Shown here one piece after another: positions 8,495-16,637 of a stretch of DNA of 64,000 nucleotides. This DNA comes from Termitidicoccus mucosus (GTDB lineage Bacteria; Verrucomicrobiota; Verrucomicrobiia; Opitutales; Opitutaceae), in contig NZ_CP109796.1 in NCBI RefSeq assembly GCF_038725785.1, positions 2,790,001 to 2,854,000 of the forward strand, given 5' to 3'. How positions within the stretch are numbered: the stretch's first letter is position 1; each line of letters starts with the position of its first letter. The notes under the pieces were generated by a model. That model searched no databases. It was not told the DNA's origin and saw nothing but the letters and a program-made list of their open reading frames with translations. A program made the translations under genes and the position numbers.

Positions 8495-8902
8495 TCACCG
8501 GCCGAGTTTCACGATGCGATCAAATTCCGCCTTCCCGAGCCGCATCACGGACAGGCGGCTTTGGCGGAGCAGCGCGATGCCGGCAAGCGCGGGCTCGGCC
8601 TTGATCCGGTCGAGCGTCACCGGCCTGGCGAGCGCGCGCACGGCCTTCAACTCGACCGCCGTCCAGTTTTCCCCGGCCCCGGCCGACGGATCTGGAAACG
8701 CCTCCCGGGCCACCTCGGCGATGCCGAGCACGGCCTTGGTCGTGACGCTCGCGTAGAAAAGCACGGCGTCGCCGGCGCGCATGGCGTTGAGATTGTTGCG
8801 GGCCTGGTAATTGCGGACGCCGTCCCACGTGGTGCGTCCGTCCTTCACAAACGTTTCCCACGCGTAGGACTCGGGTTCCTGTTTGACGAGCCAGTGTTGC
8901 AT
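8495..8902 (-). CDS. EVE domain-containing protein
   Basis: The 135-aa protein is a stand-alone EVE (PUA-like) domain. It begins MQHWLVKQEPESYAW and has TTWDGVRNYQARNNL and GDAVLFYAS, signatures of the thymocyte nuclear protein 1/EVE family that is thought to bind modified bases in nucleic acids. It is complete, and the upstream in-frame ATG at 8995 is rejected because it would overlap the divergent small gene and add low-complexity residues. It is likely the first gene of a two-gene operon with tyrA. Confidence 0.9.
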   Translation of the reverse strand: MQHWLVKQEPESYAWETFVKDGRTTWDGVRNYQARNNLNAMRAGDAVLFYASVTTKAVLGIAEVAREAFPDPSAGAGENWTAVELKAVRALARPVTLDRIKAEPALAGIALLRQSRLSVMRLGKAEFDRIVKLGR

Positions 8903-8939
8903 TGCACGAGACAAGTGTTGTTGTGGGCGGCACGCAACC

Positions 8940-9074
8940 ATGGACAACACCCCTCCGCCCCCGCCCGAAGACGAAAAAAAAGCCGCGCGCGCCAAACTCG
9001 TGCTCTACGTCGTCATGGCCGTCTTCATCCTGCTGCCCCTCGCCCTGTATTTTCTGTCCGGCCAAGGGAAATAA
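8940..9074 (+). CDS. Small single-pass membrane protein, hypothetical
   Basis: This 44-aa ORF reads MDNTPPPPPEDEKKAARAK followed by one strong transmembrane helix (LVLYVVMAVFILLPLALYF) and a short SGQGK tail. A proline-rich acidic cytoplasmic head and a basic stretch before the helix suggest an N-in orientation. It is divergent from the EVE gene, 37 nt apart. No function is recognised. It may be a real small protein because composition and topology are coherent. Confidence 0.55.
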   Translation: MDNTPPPPPEDEKKAARAKLVLYVVMAVFILLPLALYFLSGQGK

Positions 9075-9129
9075 CCCGTATCCGTTCTTCAGGACGCGAA
9101 TCAAAGTGGCGCCCCCCCCTCTGCCGGAA

Positions 9130-9213
9130 TCTTTCCTCTTTATTCTTTCTCTTTCCTCTTTCTCCCGGCTCGCTCCTGACGAAAGGGGAAAGAGAAAGAA
9201 TAAAGAAGAAAGA
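9130..9213. repeat. CTTTATTCTTTCTCTTTCC palindrome, family D copy 1
   Basis: The arm TCTTTCCTCTTTATTCTTTC is matched by GAAAGAATAAAGAAGAAAGA at 9194-9213. Related copies are at 33359-33434, 36964-37045 and 38584-38690. Confidence 0.8.
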
Positions 9214-9257
9214 TAGGATGACATCGCTTTGGGCAGCCTTTCCCACTGTTCTTCCTG

Positions 9258-9286
9258 CCACTTGATACTTGTCCCCTTGCCACTTC
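9258..9286. repeat. Family K short repeat, copy 2
   Basis: CCACTTGATACTTGTCCCC followed by TTGCCACTT, close to the copies at 4774 and 52640. It lies between the family D palindrome and the tRNA 3' end. Confidence 0.6.
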
Positions 9287-9310
9287 CCCGCCTTCGGCGG
9301 GGCCCGGTAT

Positions 9311-9386
9311 TGGTGGAGCAGACCGGGATCAAACCGGCGACCTCGTCGTTGCGAACGACGCGCTCTATCAACTGAGCTACTGCCCC
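9311..9386 (-). tRNA. tRNA-Ala (anticodon CGC)
   Basis: Read on the minus strand, the 76-nt sequence folds into a full cloverleaf: acceptor GGGGCAG with CTGCTCC, D-arm GCTC...GAGC, anticodon arm CGTCG-TTCGCAA-CGACG and T-arm GCCGG-TTTGATC-CCGGT. The anticodon CGC reads the alanine codon GCG. The acceptor has the G3:U70 wobble pair that identifies alanine tRNAs. The CCA end is encoded. Confidence 0.95.
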
Positions 9387-9593
9387 ATGCAGGGCCGGAC
9401 GTTGTGATGGAAACGGCGGCGTTAGTAAACACCAATTTTCCGGCGATCGGCTGATTGATGGAAACAGCCACGGCCCGGACCGCTGCAAGGCGATGGCAAC
9501 AACTCCGTGTGAGAAAAACTATTGCGAAAAAATCCAGCGGCTTGATAACTGCTAGGGTCGGGAGAGTTCAAAACTTGGACGGAGACACACACC

Positions 9594-10034
9594 ATGAAGA
9601 AAACGACCAACAAAGCCAAAGCTACCCCAGCGACGCCGGCGCCCGTCCCGGCGAAAAAGGCAGCAAAAAAAACCGTGGCCCCCAAGGCCAAAACCAGTCC
9701 GCGCATCACCGCCGCGGCAGCGAAAGCAGTGGCACCCGTTGCAAAAAAACCGGCGGAAGCCAAACGCCCGGTCGTCACCACCATCGTCGCCAACATCGAC
9801 ATCGGCTTCGGCAACACGCTCTATGTCCGCGGCGAAGGCGGAGGGCTGAACTGGGAAACCGGCGTGGCGCTCGATTGCGTGGCCGACGACAAATGGACGA
9901 TCTCGCTCAGCGACGCCGCCAGCCCCGTGGTCTTCAAGCTCCTCGTCAACGACCTCGTCTGGTCGGTCGGCGAAAACCACACCGTGCCGCCCGGCGGCGA
10001 ACTGGCGGTCTCGCCCGTGTTCCCGAGCTGGTGA
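9594..10034 (+). CDS. Lys/Ala-rich tailed protein with possible carbohydrate-binding (CBM20/48-like) domain
   Basis: The 146-aa protein has two parts. Residues 1-60 are a basic, low-complexity tail of Lys, Ala, Pro and Thr (AKKAAKKTVAPKAK, AAKAVAPVAKKP), similar in character to histone H1-like tails. Residues 61-146 form a compact domain: TTIVANIDIGFGNTLYVRGEGGGLNW, then DDKWTISL, VVFKLLVND, WSVGENHTVPPGG. The order LYVRG-GGLNW / W / FK / W..GEN resembles starch-binding CBM20/CBM48 modules; this is inference from pattern. There is no signal peptide. Function is unknown; glycogen binding would fit the glgA nearby. Confidence 0.75.
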   Translation: MKKTTNKAKATPATPAPVPAKKAAKKTVAPKAKTSPRITAAAAKAVAPVAKKPAEAKRPVVTTIVANIDIGFGNTLYVRGEGGGLNWETGVALDCVADDKWTISLSDAASPVVFKLLVNDLVWSVGENHTVPPGGELAVSPVFPSW

Positions 10035-10059
10035 AGGCGTCCGCGGCGCGCGGCCGGCC

Positions 10060-10971
10060 TCACACCACCGCGCGTTCCGCGGTCCCTGATTCGACACCAT
10101 CGGGGCTGATGGCGAGAAGACGGAGGCGAAGCATACCGGCGGCGCCCGCCTCGCGCGCGCCCAGCTCGCTTGCGGGCACCAGCATGCAGTAAATCCGTAT
10201 CCGTGAAAACGGACGCGGCAGATAAAACCGGTCCCAACTCCGCAGCCGCCAAGCCGACTCGAACGCCTGCCCGAGCAACAGCACGGGCGCTCCCACACGA
10301 CGCGCGACGATGAGGCCGCCGCCCTTGAAATCATGCAGCGGCCCGCGCGGACCGTCAGGCGTGATGCCGATGTCGTGCCCCTCGCGCATCACCCGCACCA
10401 GCGCGCTCACCGAGCCGCGGGGATTGTGCGTGGACGAACCGCGCACGGTCTTGATGCCGACAAAGTCAAAAAATTCCGCCAGCCACGCGCCGTCCTTGCT
10501 TCCGCTCACCAGCCCGTAAATGGAACGCGGGCGGCGATGGCGCTTGTAAATTTCGCCGATGACGAAGAGCCGGTTGTGCCAGAAAATGATCGCGAGCGGC
10601 TCGTCGTTTTTTTCGAGATGGCGGCGCGCCTCCGCCGACAACTCGATGCGCAGCGTGGCCGTCCAAAGCCGGATCACCACGCTGAGCGGCCAGAGGAAAA
10701 AACGCCGCCAGCCCGTGATGCGGTGGACCGCGTCACTCCCCTCGCCTTCGGCATCATCCTGCGGCTGGAGGGCAGGATTCTTCGTAATGGTTGCGTAATG
10801 TTTGTTCAACGGGGCGCAAAGCTGAGACGTTTCGGTCGGAAGGCCAAGCCAGAGGTTTGGGGAAGAAAGCAAAATCCATCCCGTCATCCAAATGCCCCAA
10901 AAAACGATGTTCCCAACGCCAGCGATGCCCTGCGCTACGCGTGCTGCGGCGCGAGACCGTTTCCGCACCAT
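10060..10971 (-). CDS. Lysophospholipid acyltransferase family protein (DUF374)
   Basis: The conserved core contains AIIFWHNRLFV, SIYGLVSGSKDGAWLAEFF, VRGSSTHNPRGSVSALVRVM and GHDIGITPDGPRGP, the pattern of DUF374 acyltransferases related to lipid A/LPLAT enzymes, in which FWHNR replaces the classical HxxxxD box. It probably acts at the inner membrane. The start is uncertain: the frame is open to 11109, but the upstream part overlaps repeat-like DNA (CGTAGCGCAGG). The ATG at 10971 (MVRKRSRAAARV) gives 303 aa, of which about 65 precede the conserved domain and include a hydrophobic stretch. Convergent with the Lys/Ala-rich gene. Confidence 0.8.
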   Translation of the reverse strand: MVRKRSRAAARVAQGIAGVGNIVFWGIWMTGWILLSSPNLWLGLPTETSQLCAPLNKHYATITKNPALQPQDDAEGEGSDAVHRITGWRRFFLWPLSVVIRLWTATLRIELSAEARRHLEKNDEPLAIIFWHNRLFVIGEIYKRHRRPRSIYGLVSGSKDGAWLAEFFDFVGIKTVRGSSTHNPRGSVSALVRVMREGHDIGITPDGPRGPLHDFKGGGLIVARRVGAPVLLLGQAFESAWRLRSWDRFYLPRPFSRIRIYCMLVPASELGAREAGAAGMLRLRLLAISPDGVESGTAERAVV

Positions 10972-11072
10972 TTTCAGGCCTGCCAAGGTAAGGCGAGGCG
11001 TCCCGCCGAGCCTGGCATAGGGCTGGAAAATGCCGCCGCCAGCCAGCCGGAGGCCCTGCCCAATACAACCCT

Positions 11073-11133
11073 GCCCAACACAAACAAGCGAACGGGATGC
11101 CAAGGGCATCCCGTTCGCTTGTTTGTGTTGGGC
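11073..11133. repeat. 61-nt perfect hairpin (29-bp stem, 3-nt loop)
   Basis: Arms beginning GCCCAACACAAACAAGCG pair perfectly over 29 bp around the loop AAG. No T-run follows on either strand. It sits between the divergent DUF374 and DUF983 genes and is preceded by a partial direct repeat CCCTGCCCAATACAAC. Confidence 0.9.
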
Positions 11134-11206
11134 AATTCATCGTAAAAGTGGGATGCAGGCAAACTAACGGCTCGCCGGAGGAACGGCGCGCCGCGAGCGT
11201 CGCACG

Positions 11207-11635
11207 ATGGATGAAACGGCGCGAAAGCTGCGGGTCACGCGGGGCGGACTGCTCGCCCGCGGGTTGACGAACCGATGCCCGAACTGCGGCGGACGGACAT
11301 TGTTCAGGGCGGGACGCGTGTTTGAACTGAACACGGCGTGCCCGCGTTGCGGGCTGGAGCTGGAGCGCGACGAGGGATTTTTTCTTGGGTCGCTGTCGTT
11401 GAACTATGGCGTGACCATTGTCGGCTTTCTCGTGCCGGTGACCGTGCTCTGGCTTTGCGGCGTGCTTTCCGGACGCGCCGCCGCGGTGCTGGCCGTGGCG
11501 GGCGGAGTCTTGTTTCCCGCGCTGTTTTATCGCGCGTCACGCAGTTGGTGGCTGATGTTGTATTATCTGTTTTTGCCGCGGCATCTGCCGGCAAACCGGG
11601 GAGGCGAGCGGCAGGATGGGGATGGGAATGATTGA
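11207..11635 (+). CDS. DUF983 family zinc-ribbon membrane protein
   Basis: The 142-aa protein begins with a zinc ribbon (CPNCGGRTLF at about residues 24-33 and CPRCGLELERDEGFFLG at about 45-61), followed by two transmembrane helices (TIVGFLVPVTVLWLCGVLS and AAAVLAVAGGVLFPALFY) and the SWWLMLYYLF segment. This order matches DUF983 proteins, whose biochemical role is not established. The start MDETARKLRVTRGGLL places the ribbon at the expected distance. Monocistronic by spacing (about 95 nt to the HNH gene, same strand). Confidence 0.85.
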   Translation: MDETARKLRVTRGGLLARGLTNRCPNCGGRTLFRAGRVFELNTACPRCGLELERDEGFFLGSLSLNYGVTIVGFLVPVTVLWLCGVLSGRAAAVLAVAGGVLFPALFYRASRSWWLMLYYLFLPRHLPANRGGERQDGDGND

Positions 11636-11730
11636 GGCCGTACACTGGGCGCGCGGGCACCGTCTCGCGCAAACGTCACACGCCTCCCGCTTGACACTCC
11701 GCTTTCCGGATACTAGCAGAACGTCCCGAC

Positions 11731-12348
11731 ATGGAGGCCGTGCTTGAACAACCGGTGCTGGTCCTCAACCGTCTCTGGCAGGCGGTGAATGTGATCGGTG
11801 CAAAACGCGCCTTCGCGCTCCTCGCGCGAGGACACGCCTCCGTCGTCCATCATCAGGACGATGACTTTCACGTCTTCAGCATGCTGGACTGGCTGGATTT
11901 TTCGCACAACAACCCGCCGGTCGAGACCATGGAGATGGTGCGCACGCCCAGCCGGCTCATCCGCCTGCCGCGCGTGATCCTGCTCACGTTTTTCGACAAG
12001 CTGCCCTGCAAGGAACTGAAGCTCACGCGCAACAATGTCTTCGAGCGCGACAAGAACCAGTGCCAGTATTGCGCGCGCGTTTTCCCGCGCGAGGAGCTGA
12101 ACCTGGACCACGTCATCCCGCGCCATCACGGCGGACGCACCACGTGGGAAAACATCGTCTGCTCCTGCATCCGCTGCAACACCCGCAAGGCCAACCGCCT
12201 CCCGCACGACGCGGGCATGCGCCTCATCCGCAAGCCGGCCAAGCCGAAATGGCGCCCGGTCATCAGCCTCGTGCTCAACACGCACCACCGCGCGATGTGG
12301 AAGGATTTCCTCGATGTCGCCTACTGGAACGTCGAACTGGAAGAGTGA
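11731..12348 (+). CDS. HNH endonuclease family protein
   Basis: The 205-aa protein has a C-terminal HNH module: CQYCARVF (about 111-118), LNLDHVIPRHHGGRTTWEN (about 123-141) and CSCIRCNTRKANR. Two CxxC-type pairs bind zinc and the D-H pair supplies the metal-binding catalytic residues. The N-terminal 100 residues (VLVLNRLWQAVNVIGAKRAFALL) are conserved in a widespread group of stand-alone HNH proteins found outside mobile elements. The true substrate is unknown; no restriction-modification partner is adjacent. Confidence 0.9.
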   Translation: MEAVLEQPVLVLNRLWQAVNVIGAKRAFALLARGHASVVHHQDDDFHVFSMLDWLDFSHNNPPVETMEMVRTPSRLIRLPRVILLTFFDKLPCKELKLTRNNVFERDKNQCQYCARVFPREELNLDHVIPRHHGGRTTWENIVCSCIRCNTRKANRLPHDAGMRLIRKPAKPKWRPVISLVLNTHHRAMWKDFLDVAYWNVELEE

Positions 12349-12432
12349 CCCCAAGATCCGGCTCTCCAGTCGCAAATCCGGTTTTCGAGGGATGCCCGCC
12401 TGAACGGATTCCCGGGACAATCCCTGCGCACA

Positions 12433-12468
12433 CAAAAAAACCGCAACCCGGTGCGGGTCGCGGTTGGA
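12433..12468 (-). terminator. Intrinsic terminator of rpmB
   Basis: On the minus strand AACCGCGACCC, loop GCACC and GGGTTGCGGTT form a stem followed by TTTTT, about 30 nt after the rpmB stop. Confidence 0.8.
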
Positions 12469-12497
12469 AAGGGAGCTTGGCTTGAAGCCGCGCGGAC

Positions 12498-12731
12498 TCA
12501 GACCACTTTCTCGACGAGGCCGGCCTTGATGGCCTTCACCGAGACGAGCACGCGCTTGGTGCCGCCGTTTTCTGTCTTGATGCGAATGCGCTGGAGATTC
12601 GGGCGGAATTTGCGACGGGTGATGCTCGTCACGTGCGTGCCGATGCCTCCGCTCTTCTTGCTTTGTCCCTTGCGGTTGATTCGGTTGCCCGTGACAGGGC
12701 GCTTGCCGGTGATTGCACAAATTCTGGCCAT
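12498..12731 (-). CDS. rpmB: 50S ribosomal protein L28
   Basis: The 77-aa protein begins MARICAITGKRPVTGNRI and continues with THVTSITRRKFRPNLQRIRI and a C-terminal KRVLVSVKAIKAGLVEK, the full L28 pattern. It belongs to the large ribosomal subunit. Length is typical. The only cysteine is C5, so the four-Cys zinc-binding form is absent. The start at 12731 is set by homology; upstream ATGs lie in non-conserved sequence. Monocistronic with its own terminator. Confidence 0.97.
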   Translation of the reverse strand: MARICAITGKRPVTGNRINRKGQSKKSGGIGTHVTSITRRKFRPNLQRIRIKTENGGTKRVLVSVKAIKAGLVEKVV

Positions 12732-13049
12732 GACTTTGAGTTGGTTAAAAGGTGAAAAGGGGCATGAGTAAACGTCCGCGCCTTTGCGATGCAAGGGGAA
12801 TTTTCAAGAATGGCCTGCGGGAAGAGCAAACAGTGATCGGCGAAGGATCGGCAAGCGCGGAAAATATCCGGAGTCGGTCGCCGACGATTTGCCTGCGGAA
12901 ATGACGCTGCATTTGTCGGTCTCGCCAAACCTGCGGCCAAAACAGGGCGGCGCTGGCCAGACTGGGTGTGCCGCCAAAAGGAGGGGATTGTTCGCTTATC
13001 TCCGATAGTCAGCAAATGCAGCTCTGCAAACGGAATGGCGGCAAGCATA
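12732..13049. other. Gap upstream of rpmB, no gene supported
   Basis: This stretch should hold the rpmB promoter region. Short open frames here have no recognisable protein character. It grades into an AT-rich region. Confidence 0.5.
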
Positions 13050-13288
13050 CCCGAGTTACTTGGGCAGCATGCATTGTATTTGATTTATGGATGCAATCGG
13101 AAAAAAGATAGCTAAACACAATGATACTCTATTAAATCATAATTAATTGTTTATAAATAAGATATGATATATTCATATGGAACTATATTATGATTATGAG
13201 ATTCTTTCTCGAAAAATTTATTGACCAAGCATTCTCCCAAGCGCATGAGACCTGATTTCATTTATGGGCTCAATTCTCGCCTTTCCCT
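13050..13288 (+). promoter_or_regulatory. AT-rich upstream region of the TonB receptor gene
   Basis: About 240 bp that are strongly A+T-rich against a GC-rich background. It holds inverted arms ATATGA / TCATAT around TATAT (13162-13178) and several TAATTAATT-like runs. This may be the promoter and operator region of the receptor gene, possibly iron-controlled by analogy with other TonB receptors; no clean Fur box or -35/-10 pair could be assigned. Confidence 0.5.
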
Positions 13289-15562
13289 ATGACCAGCAAT
13301 CATAAATCCATAAAAACGACGCATAATAAATTGAATTGCAGCATGTTCTGTAAAATATTTCCACGCCTGCACCTTCTGACGCCCGCCGCCGTGCTGGCGT
13401 CGTTGATTTTTTCCGGTGCGCATCAGACACTCCCCGCCCAAGCGGTTTCCGATCAGACATCCGTGGCCACGGCCAGCGGCACAGTCTCGCCCGCGGTTCC
13501 GGCAACCTCGAAGGACCGTGCGGACAAACGGCGGGTTCGCCGCGCCCGCGCGGCCCATGAGGAGGCCGCATCAAGGGACAACTTGGTCCAGCTCGACAAA
13601 TTCGTCGTCACTGCGTCGGGTTTCGAGCAAACCCTTGCCAACTCACCTGCCAGCATCTCGGTGGTCAGCAAAGTGGAACTGGAGGCCAGACCTTTTGTGA
13701 CCTTGGTCGATGCGGTCAAAGACATGCCGGGCGTCACCGTCACCAATAGCAAGTCCGGGAACGACATCAGCCTGCGCGGCATGGCCTCCGACTACACGCT
13801 GATCCTTGTGGACGGCAAACGGCAAAACTCGCGCCAGATGCGCCCCAACGGTTTTGGCGAGGCCGAGACCGGTTTTTCCCCCCCGCTCGGCGCGATTGAG
13901 CGGATCGAGCTGGTGCGCGGCCCCATGTCCACGCTCTATGGCTCCGACGCGATGGGCGGCGTGGTCAACATCATCACCCGCAAGGTCGCGAGCGAATGGG
14001 GCGGCTCGCTCGGCGGCAACTACACCGCACAGTTCGACGACCGGCTCGGCGACGAATCCTCCGGCGACATCTATGCAAACGGGCCGCTGCTCCAAAACAA
14101 ACTCGGGCTGGCGGTGTTTGGCCGCTATTACCACCGCGACGAAGACGACCTCGCCGTCGCCGGAAACAGCCCCGGCCGCCGCGGCGCCCGCAAGGCCGAC
14201 ACCAGCACCATCGGCGCGCGCCTCTCCTACACGCCCTCGCCGGCGCACGATATCATCCTGGAGGGCGGCGCCAGCCGCCAGCGCGTCGAGGGCACGCCGG
14301 GCAAGACCGGCACCGTGGGCAGCACCACGACATCGGACAGCCCCTACGACCCCGTGCTGCGCTTCAACCGCGATTACGCCTCGCTCTCGCACACCGGGCG
14401 CTGGGCCATCGGCACCTCGGACATCGCGGTGCACTACGAGGACGCCGAGACACTCGGCCGCAATGTCTCCATCGTGAAATCCGGCACGACCACCAAATAC
14501 ACCGTGCCGCGCACCCTCGAAATCCAAAATCTGGTCGCCGACGCGAAAATGCACATGCCGCTCCCGAAAAACAACCTCACCTTCGGCGGCCAGTATATCG
14601 ACAGCGAGGGCAAGGACGGCGTCGCCTACGATGTCGACCACCCGCGGCCCGACGGCACCTATCCGCTCAAAACCCTTTCCATGCGGCAATTCTCCTTCTT
14701 CGCCGAGGACGAGTTCCGCATCCTCGAATCCCTCGCCCTCACCGGCGGCGTGCGCTACGATCACCACGACTCGTTTGGCGGCCAGGTCAGCCCCCGCGGC
14801 TATCTCGTCTGGAACACCACCAAATACCTCACCCTGAAAGGCGGCGTGAGCACCGGCTTCAAAACCCCCACGCTCACGCAAACCACGGCGGGGCTCTCCG
14901 GCATCGGCGGGCAGGGCACGCTCCCGCTTCTCGGCAACCCCGACCTCAAGCCGGAGACGAGCACGAATTACGAGGCGGGAGTCTCCCTTGTAATCAACCA
15001 CACGCTCAACCTCACGTTCACCGGTTTTTATAACAAGTTTGATGACAAGATCGGCAGCAAGACCGTCCTGCGCGGCTCGGATGAGTTCAATAAATACCTC
15101 GACCCGGACGCATGGAGCAGGGACGGCAGCATGTCCATCAACATCGACACCGCCGAGACCAGGGGCTTCGAAGCCGGCGGCTCATATCGCTTTCTCAAAA
15201 ACTGGAAAATCAGCGGCAATTATACTTTTGTCGAGTCCGAGCAGACCAGCGGAGCGAACAAGGGGAAACCGCTGAATGCCATGCCCAAGCATCATGCAAA
15301 CGGCACCCTGGGCTGGGACGTCACCCCGGATGTCAGCGCGTGGGTGCGCGGCGCCTGGTATGGCACGCAATGGCGGGACGTGGGCGATGATTACAAGGCC
15401 TACGCGCTCTTCGATATCGGGGCGGCCTGGAGCATCAACCCGTGGGTGAAACTCAATGTCGGCATATATAATCTCTTCAACAAGGAGCTTCACGACACCG
15501 ACATCTACAGCACGATTTCCGACAACCGCCGCCTGTGGGCCGGATTGAATATTAATTTCTGA
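13289..15562 (+). CDS. TonB-dependent outer-membrane receptor (CirA/FepA-like)
   Basis: The 757-aa protein has an N-terminal export signal (basic, then LLTPAAVLASLIFSGAHQ); the ATG at 13343 (MFCKIFPRLHLL) is an equally good start. A TonB-box-like stretch NLVQLDKFVVTASG is followed by the plug: SPASISVVSKVELEARPF, GNDISLRGM, YTLILVDGKRQ and IERIELVRGPMSTLYGSDAMGGVVNIIT (about 203-230). The rest is a beta-barrel with a C-terminal aromatic residue (INF). The plug resembles colicin I/catecholate siderophore receptors, so iron-complex uptake is the likeliest role. It differs in type from the two receptors at 40-47 kb. Confidence 0.9.
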   Translation: MTSNHKSIKTTHNKLNCSMFCKIFPRLHLLTPAAVLASLIFSGAHQTLPAQAVSDQTSVATASGTVSPAVPATSKDRADKRRVRRARAAHEEAASRDNLVQLDKFVVTASGFEQTLANSPASISVVSKVELEARPFVTLVDAVKDMPGVTVTNSKSGNDISLRGMASDYTLILVDGKRQNSRQMRPNGFGEAETGFSPPLGAIERIELVRGPMSTLYGSDAMGGVVNIITRKVASEWGGSLGGNYTAQFDDRLGDESSGDIYANGPLLQNKLGLAVFGRYYHRDEDDLAVAGNSPGRRGARKADTSTIGARLSYTPSPAHDIILEGGASRQRVEGTPGKTGTVGSTTTSDSPYDPVLRFNRDYASLSHTGRWAIGTSDIAVHYEDAETLGRNVSIVKSGTTTKYTVPRTLEIQNLVADAKMHMPLPKNNLTFGGQYIDSEGKDGVAYDVDHPRPDGTYPLKTLSMRQFSFFAEDEFRILESLALTGGVRYDHHDSFGGQVSPRGYLVWNTTKYLTLKGGVSTGFKTPTLTQTTAGLSGIGGQGTLPLLGNPDLKPETSTNYEAGVSLVINHTLNLTFTGFYNKFDDKIGSKTVLRGSDEFNKYLDPDAWSRDGSMSINIDTAETRGFEAGGSYRFLKNWKISGNYTFVESEQTSGANKGKPLNAMPKHHANGTLGWDVTPDVSAWVRGAWYGTQWRDVGDDYKAYALFDIGAAWSINPWVKLNVGIYNLFNKELHDTDIYSTISDNRRLWAGLNINF

Positions 15563-15594
15563 CGCGCCGTCCCGCGCGTCGGAGTTGCCATAAT

Positions 15595-15632
15595 GGGCGC
15601 CCGGAAACCACTCCGGGCGCCCCTTCCTTTTT
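15595..15632. terminator. Bidirectional terminator
   Basis: A GGGCGCCCGG / CCGGGCGCCC stem with an 8-nt loop is followed on the plus strand by CTTCCTTTTT. It lies between the convergent receptor and response regulator genes. Confidence 0.75.
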
Positions 15633-16021
15633 CAGGATATGGCCTTGGACTGCCGCGTCGAACGCAAATTGAGCAGATGCCGCACGCGCTCGGTCAGGTC
15701 CCGCGGGCTGAACGGCTTGGTCATGTAATCGAGCGCGCCGAGCTCCAGCCCGAGTTCGCGCGTATCGGTGGTTGACCAGGCCGAGACAATCACGATGGGG
15801 ATCGTCGCCGTGTCCGGCGTGCGGCGCAGGATTTCGCACACGCCGAAACCGTCGATGTCGGGCAGCATGAGATCGAGCAGGATCAAATCCGGCCGGCGCG
15901 CCTGCACGGCATCCAACGCCTCGCGCCCGCTGGCGGCGGTGGTTACTTCGTAGCCGGCGCGGGTGAGATGAAAGCTGACGAGATCGGTGATATCGCTCTC
16001 GTCATCGACGCTGAGAATCAT
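15632..16021 (-). CDS. Receiver-only response regulator
   Basis: The 129-aa protein is a single CheY-like REC domain: acidic pair D6-D7, phospho-acceptor D50 in LILLDLMLPD, Ser80 in the Thr/Ser switch position (VIVSAW) and K102 in MTKPF. There is no output domain, so it probably works through protein contacts or a phosphorelay. The start at MILSVDDESD is fixed by the domain; upstream frame residues do not look like protein. No histidine kinase is encoded nearby. Confidence 0.92.
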   Translation of the reverse strand: MILSVDDESDITDLVSFHLTRAGYEVTTAASGREALDAVQARRPDLILLDLMLPDIDGFGVCEILRRTPDTATIPIVIVSAWSTTDTRELGLELGALDYMTKPFSPRDLTERVRHLLNLRSTRQSKAIS

Positions 16022-16231
16022 GGCGGACACGCTCCTAAGAAACACCCGCCGGATGACGCGCATATGACGTTTGTGTGACGAAGCGGTGAAAACACCGGTG
16101 AGCCCCGATCCGCGCCGCCCGGGATGGCGGGAGCCTTTTTTCATTTTTCTGGCAAGAAGACGGAACCTTTTCTGGCCGTTCATTTCACATCGGATCATTT
16201 TCCCTCCCAACCGTCATTTTCTCCGGCCTCC

Positions 16232-16459
16232 ATGGCTCTCTTTCCTCCACCTCCGCTTCCTCCCGTGCCGCATCCCGTGGGCGATTCCGTGCATGTCGGC
16301 GCCACCAACTCAGGGGACTTGCTGCGCTACACGCAATGGGAGCGCCGCATCTTTCGCGCGCCCGATCTGACCCTGCCCACGCCCGCGCAGTTTGCATCGG
16401 AAGTGCCGTTTACCGTCCAGTTTCGCGGAACCATGCCTGATCGCAAGGGGACCGCCTGA
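16232..16459 (+). CDS. Hypothetical small proline-rich protein
   Basis: This 75-aa ORF begins MALFPPPPLPPVPHP and continues SVHVGATNSGDLLRYTQWERRIFRAPDLTLPTPAQF. It has no signal peptide, membrane helix or known motif. The non-repetitive second half has normal protein composition, which favours a real gene. An in-frame ATG at 16124 would extend it. It is divergent from the response regulator and not assigned to a family. Confidence 0.4.
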   Translation: MALFPPPPLPPVPHPVGDSVHVGATNSGDLLRYTQWERRIFRAPDLTLPTPAQFASEVPFTVQFRGTMPDRKGTA

Positions 16460-16637
16460 ACCAACCCGGCGCCTGCGTGCGCCGACCTGACCTCGACACC
16501 GCTGTCCTTCCGGACCGGTGTCGTTTTATTTGCCTTGGGTTCAGCTTTCTGGAGCTGGGATGGAGCGGCGACGCGCCCTTTCGAGCTGCGGGCTGGCGGG
16601 ACGCCGCCGCTCCGATGACTTGTCCCGCGGTTTCATA

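Noticed and set aside
12784-13008. 74-aa ORF upstream of the TonB receptor
   Set aside because: No domain, signal or family resemblance; composition looks random and it overlaps the rpmB promoter region.
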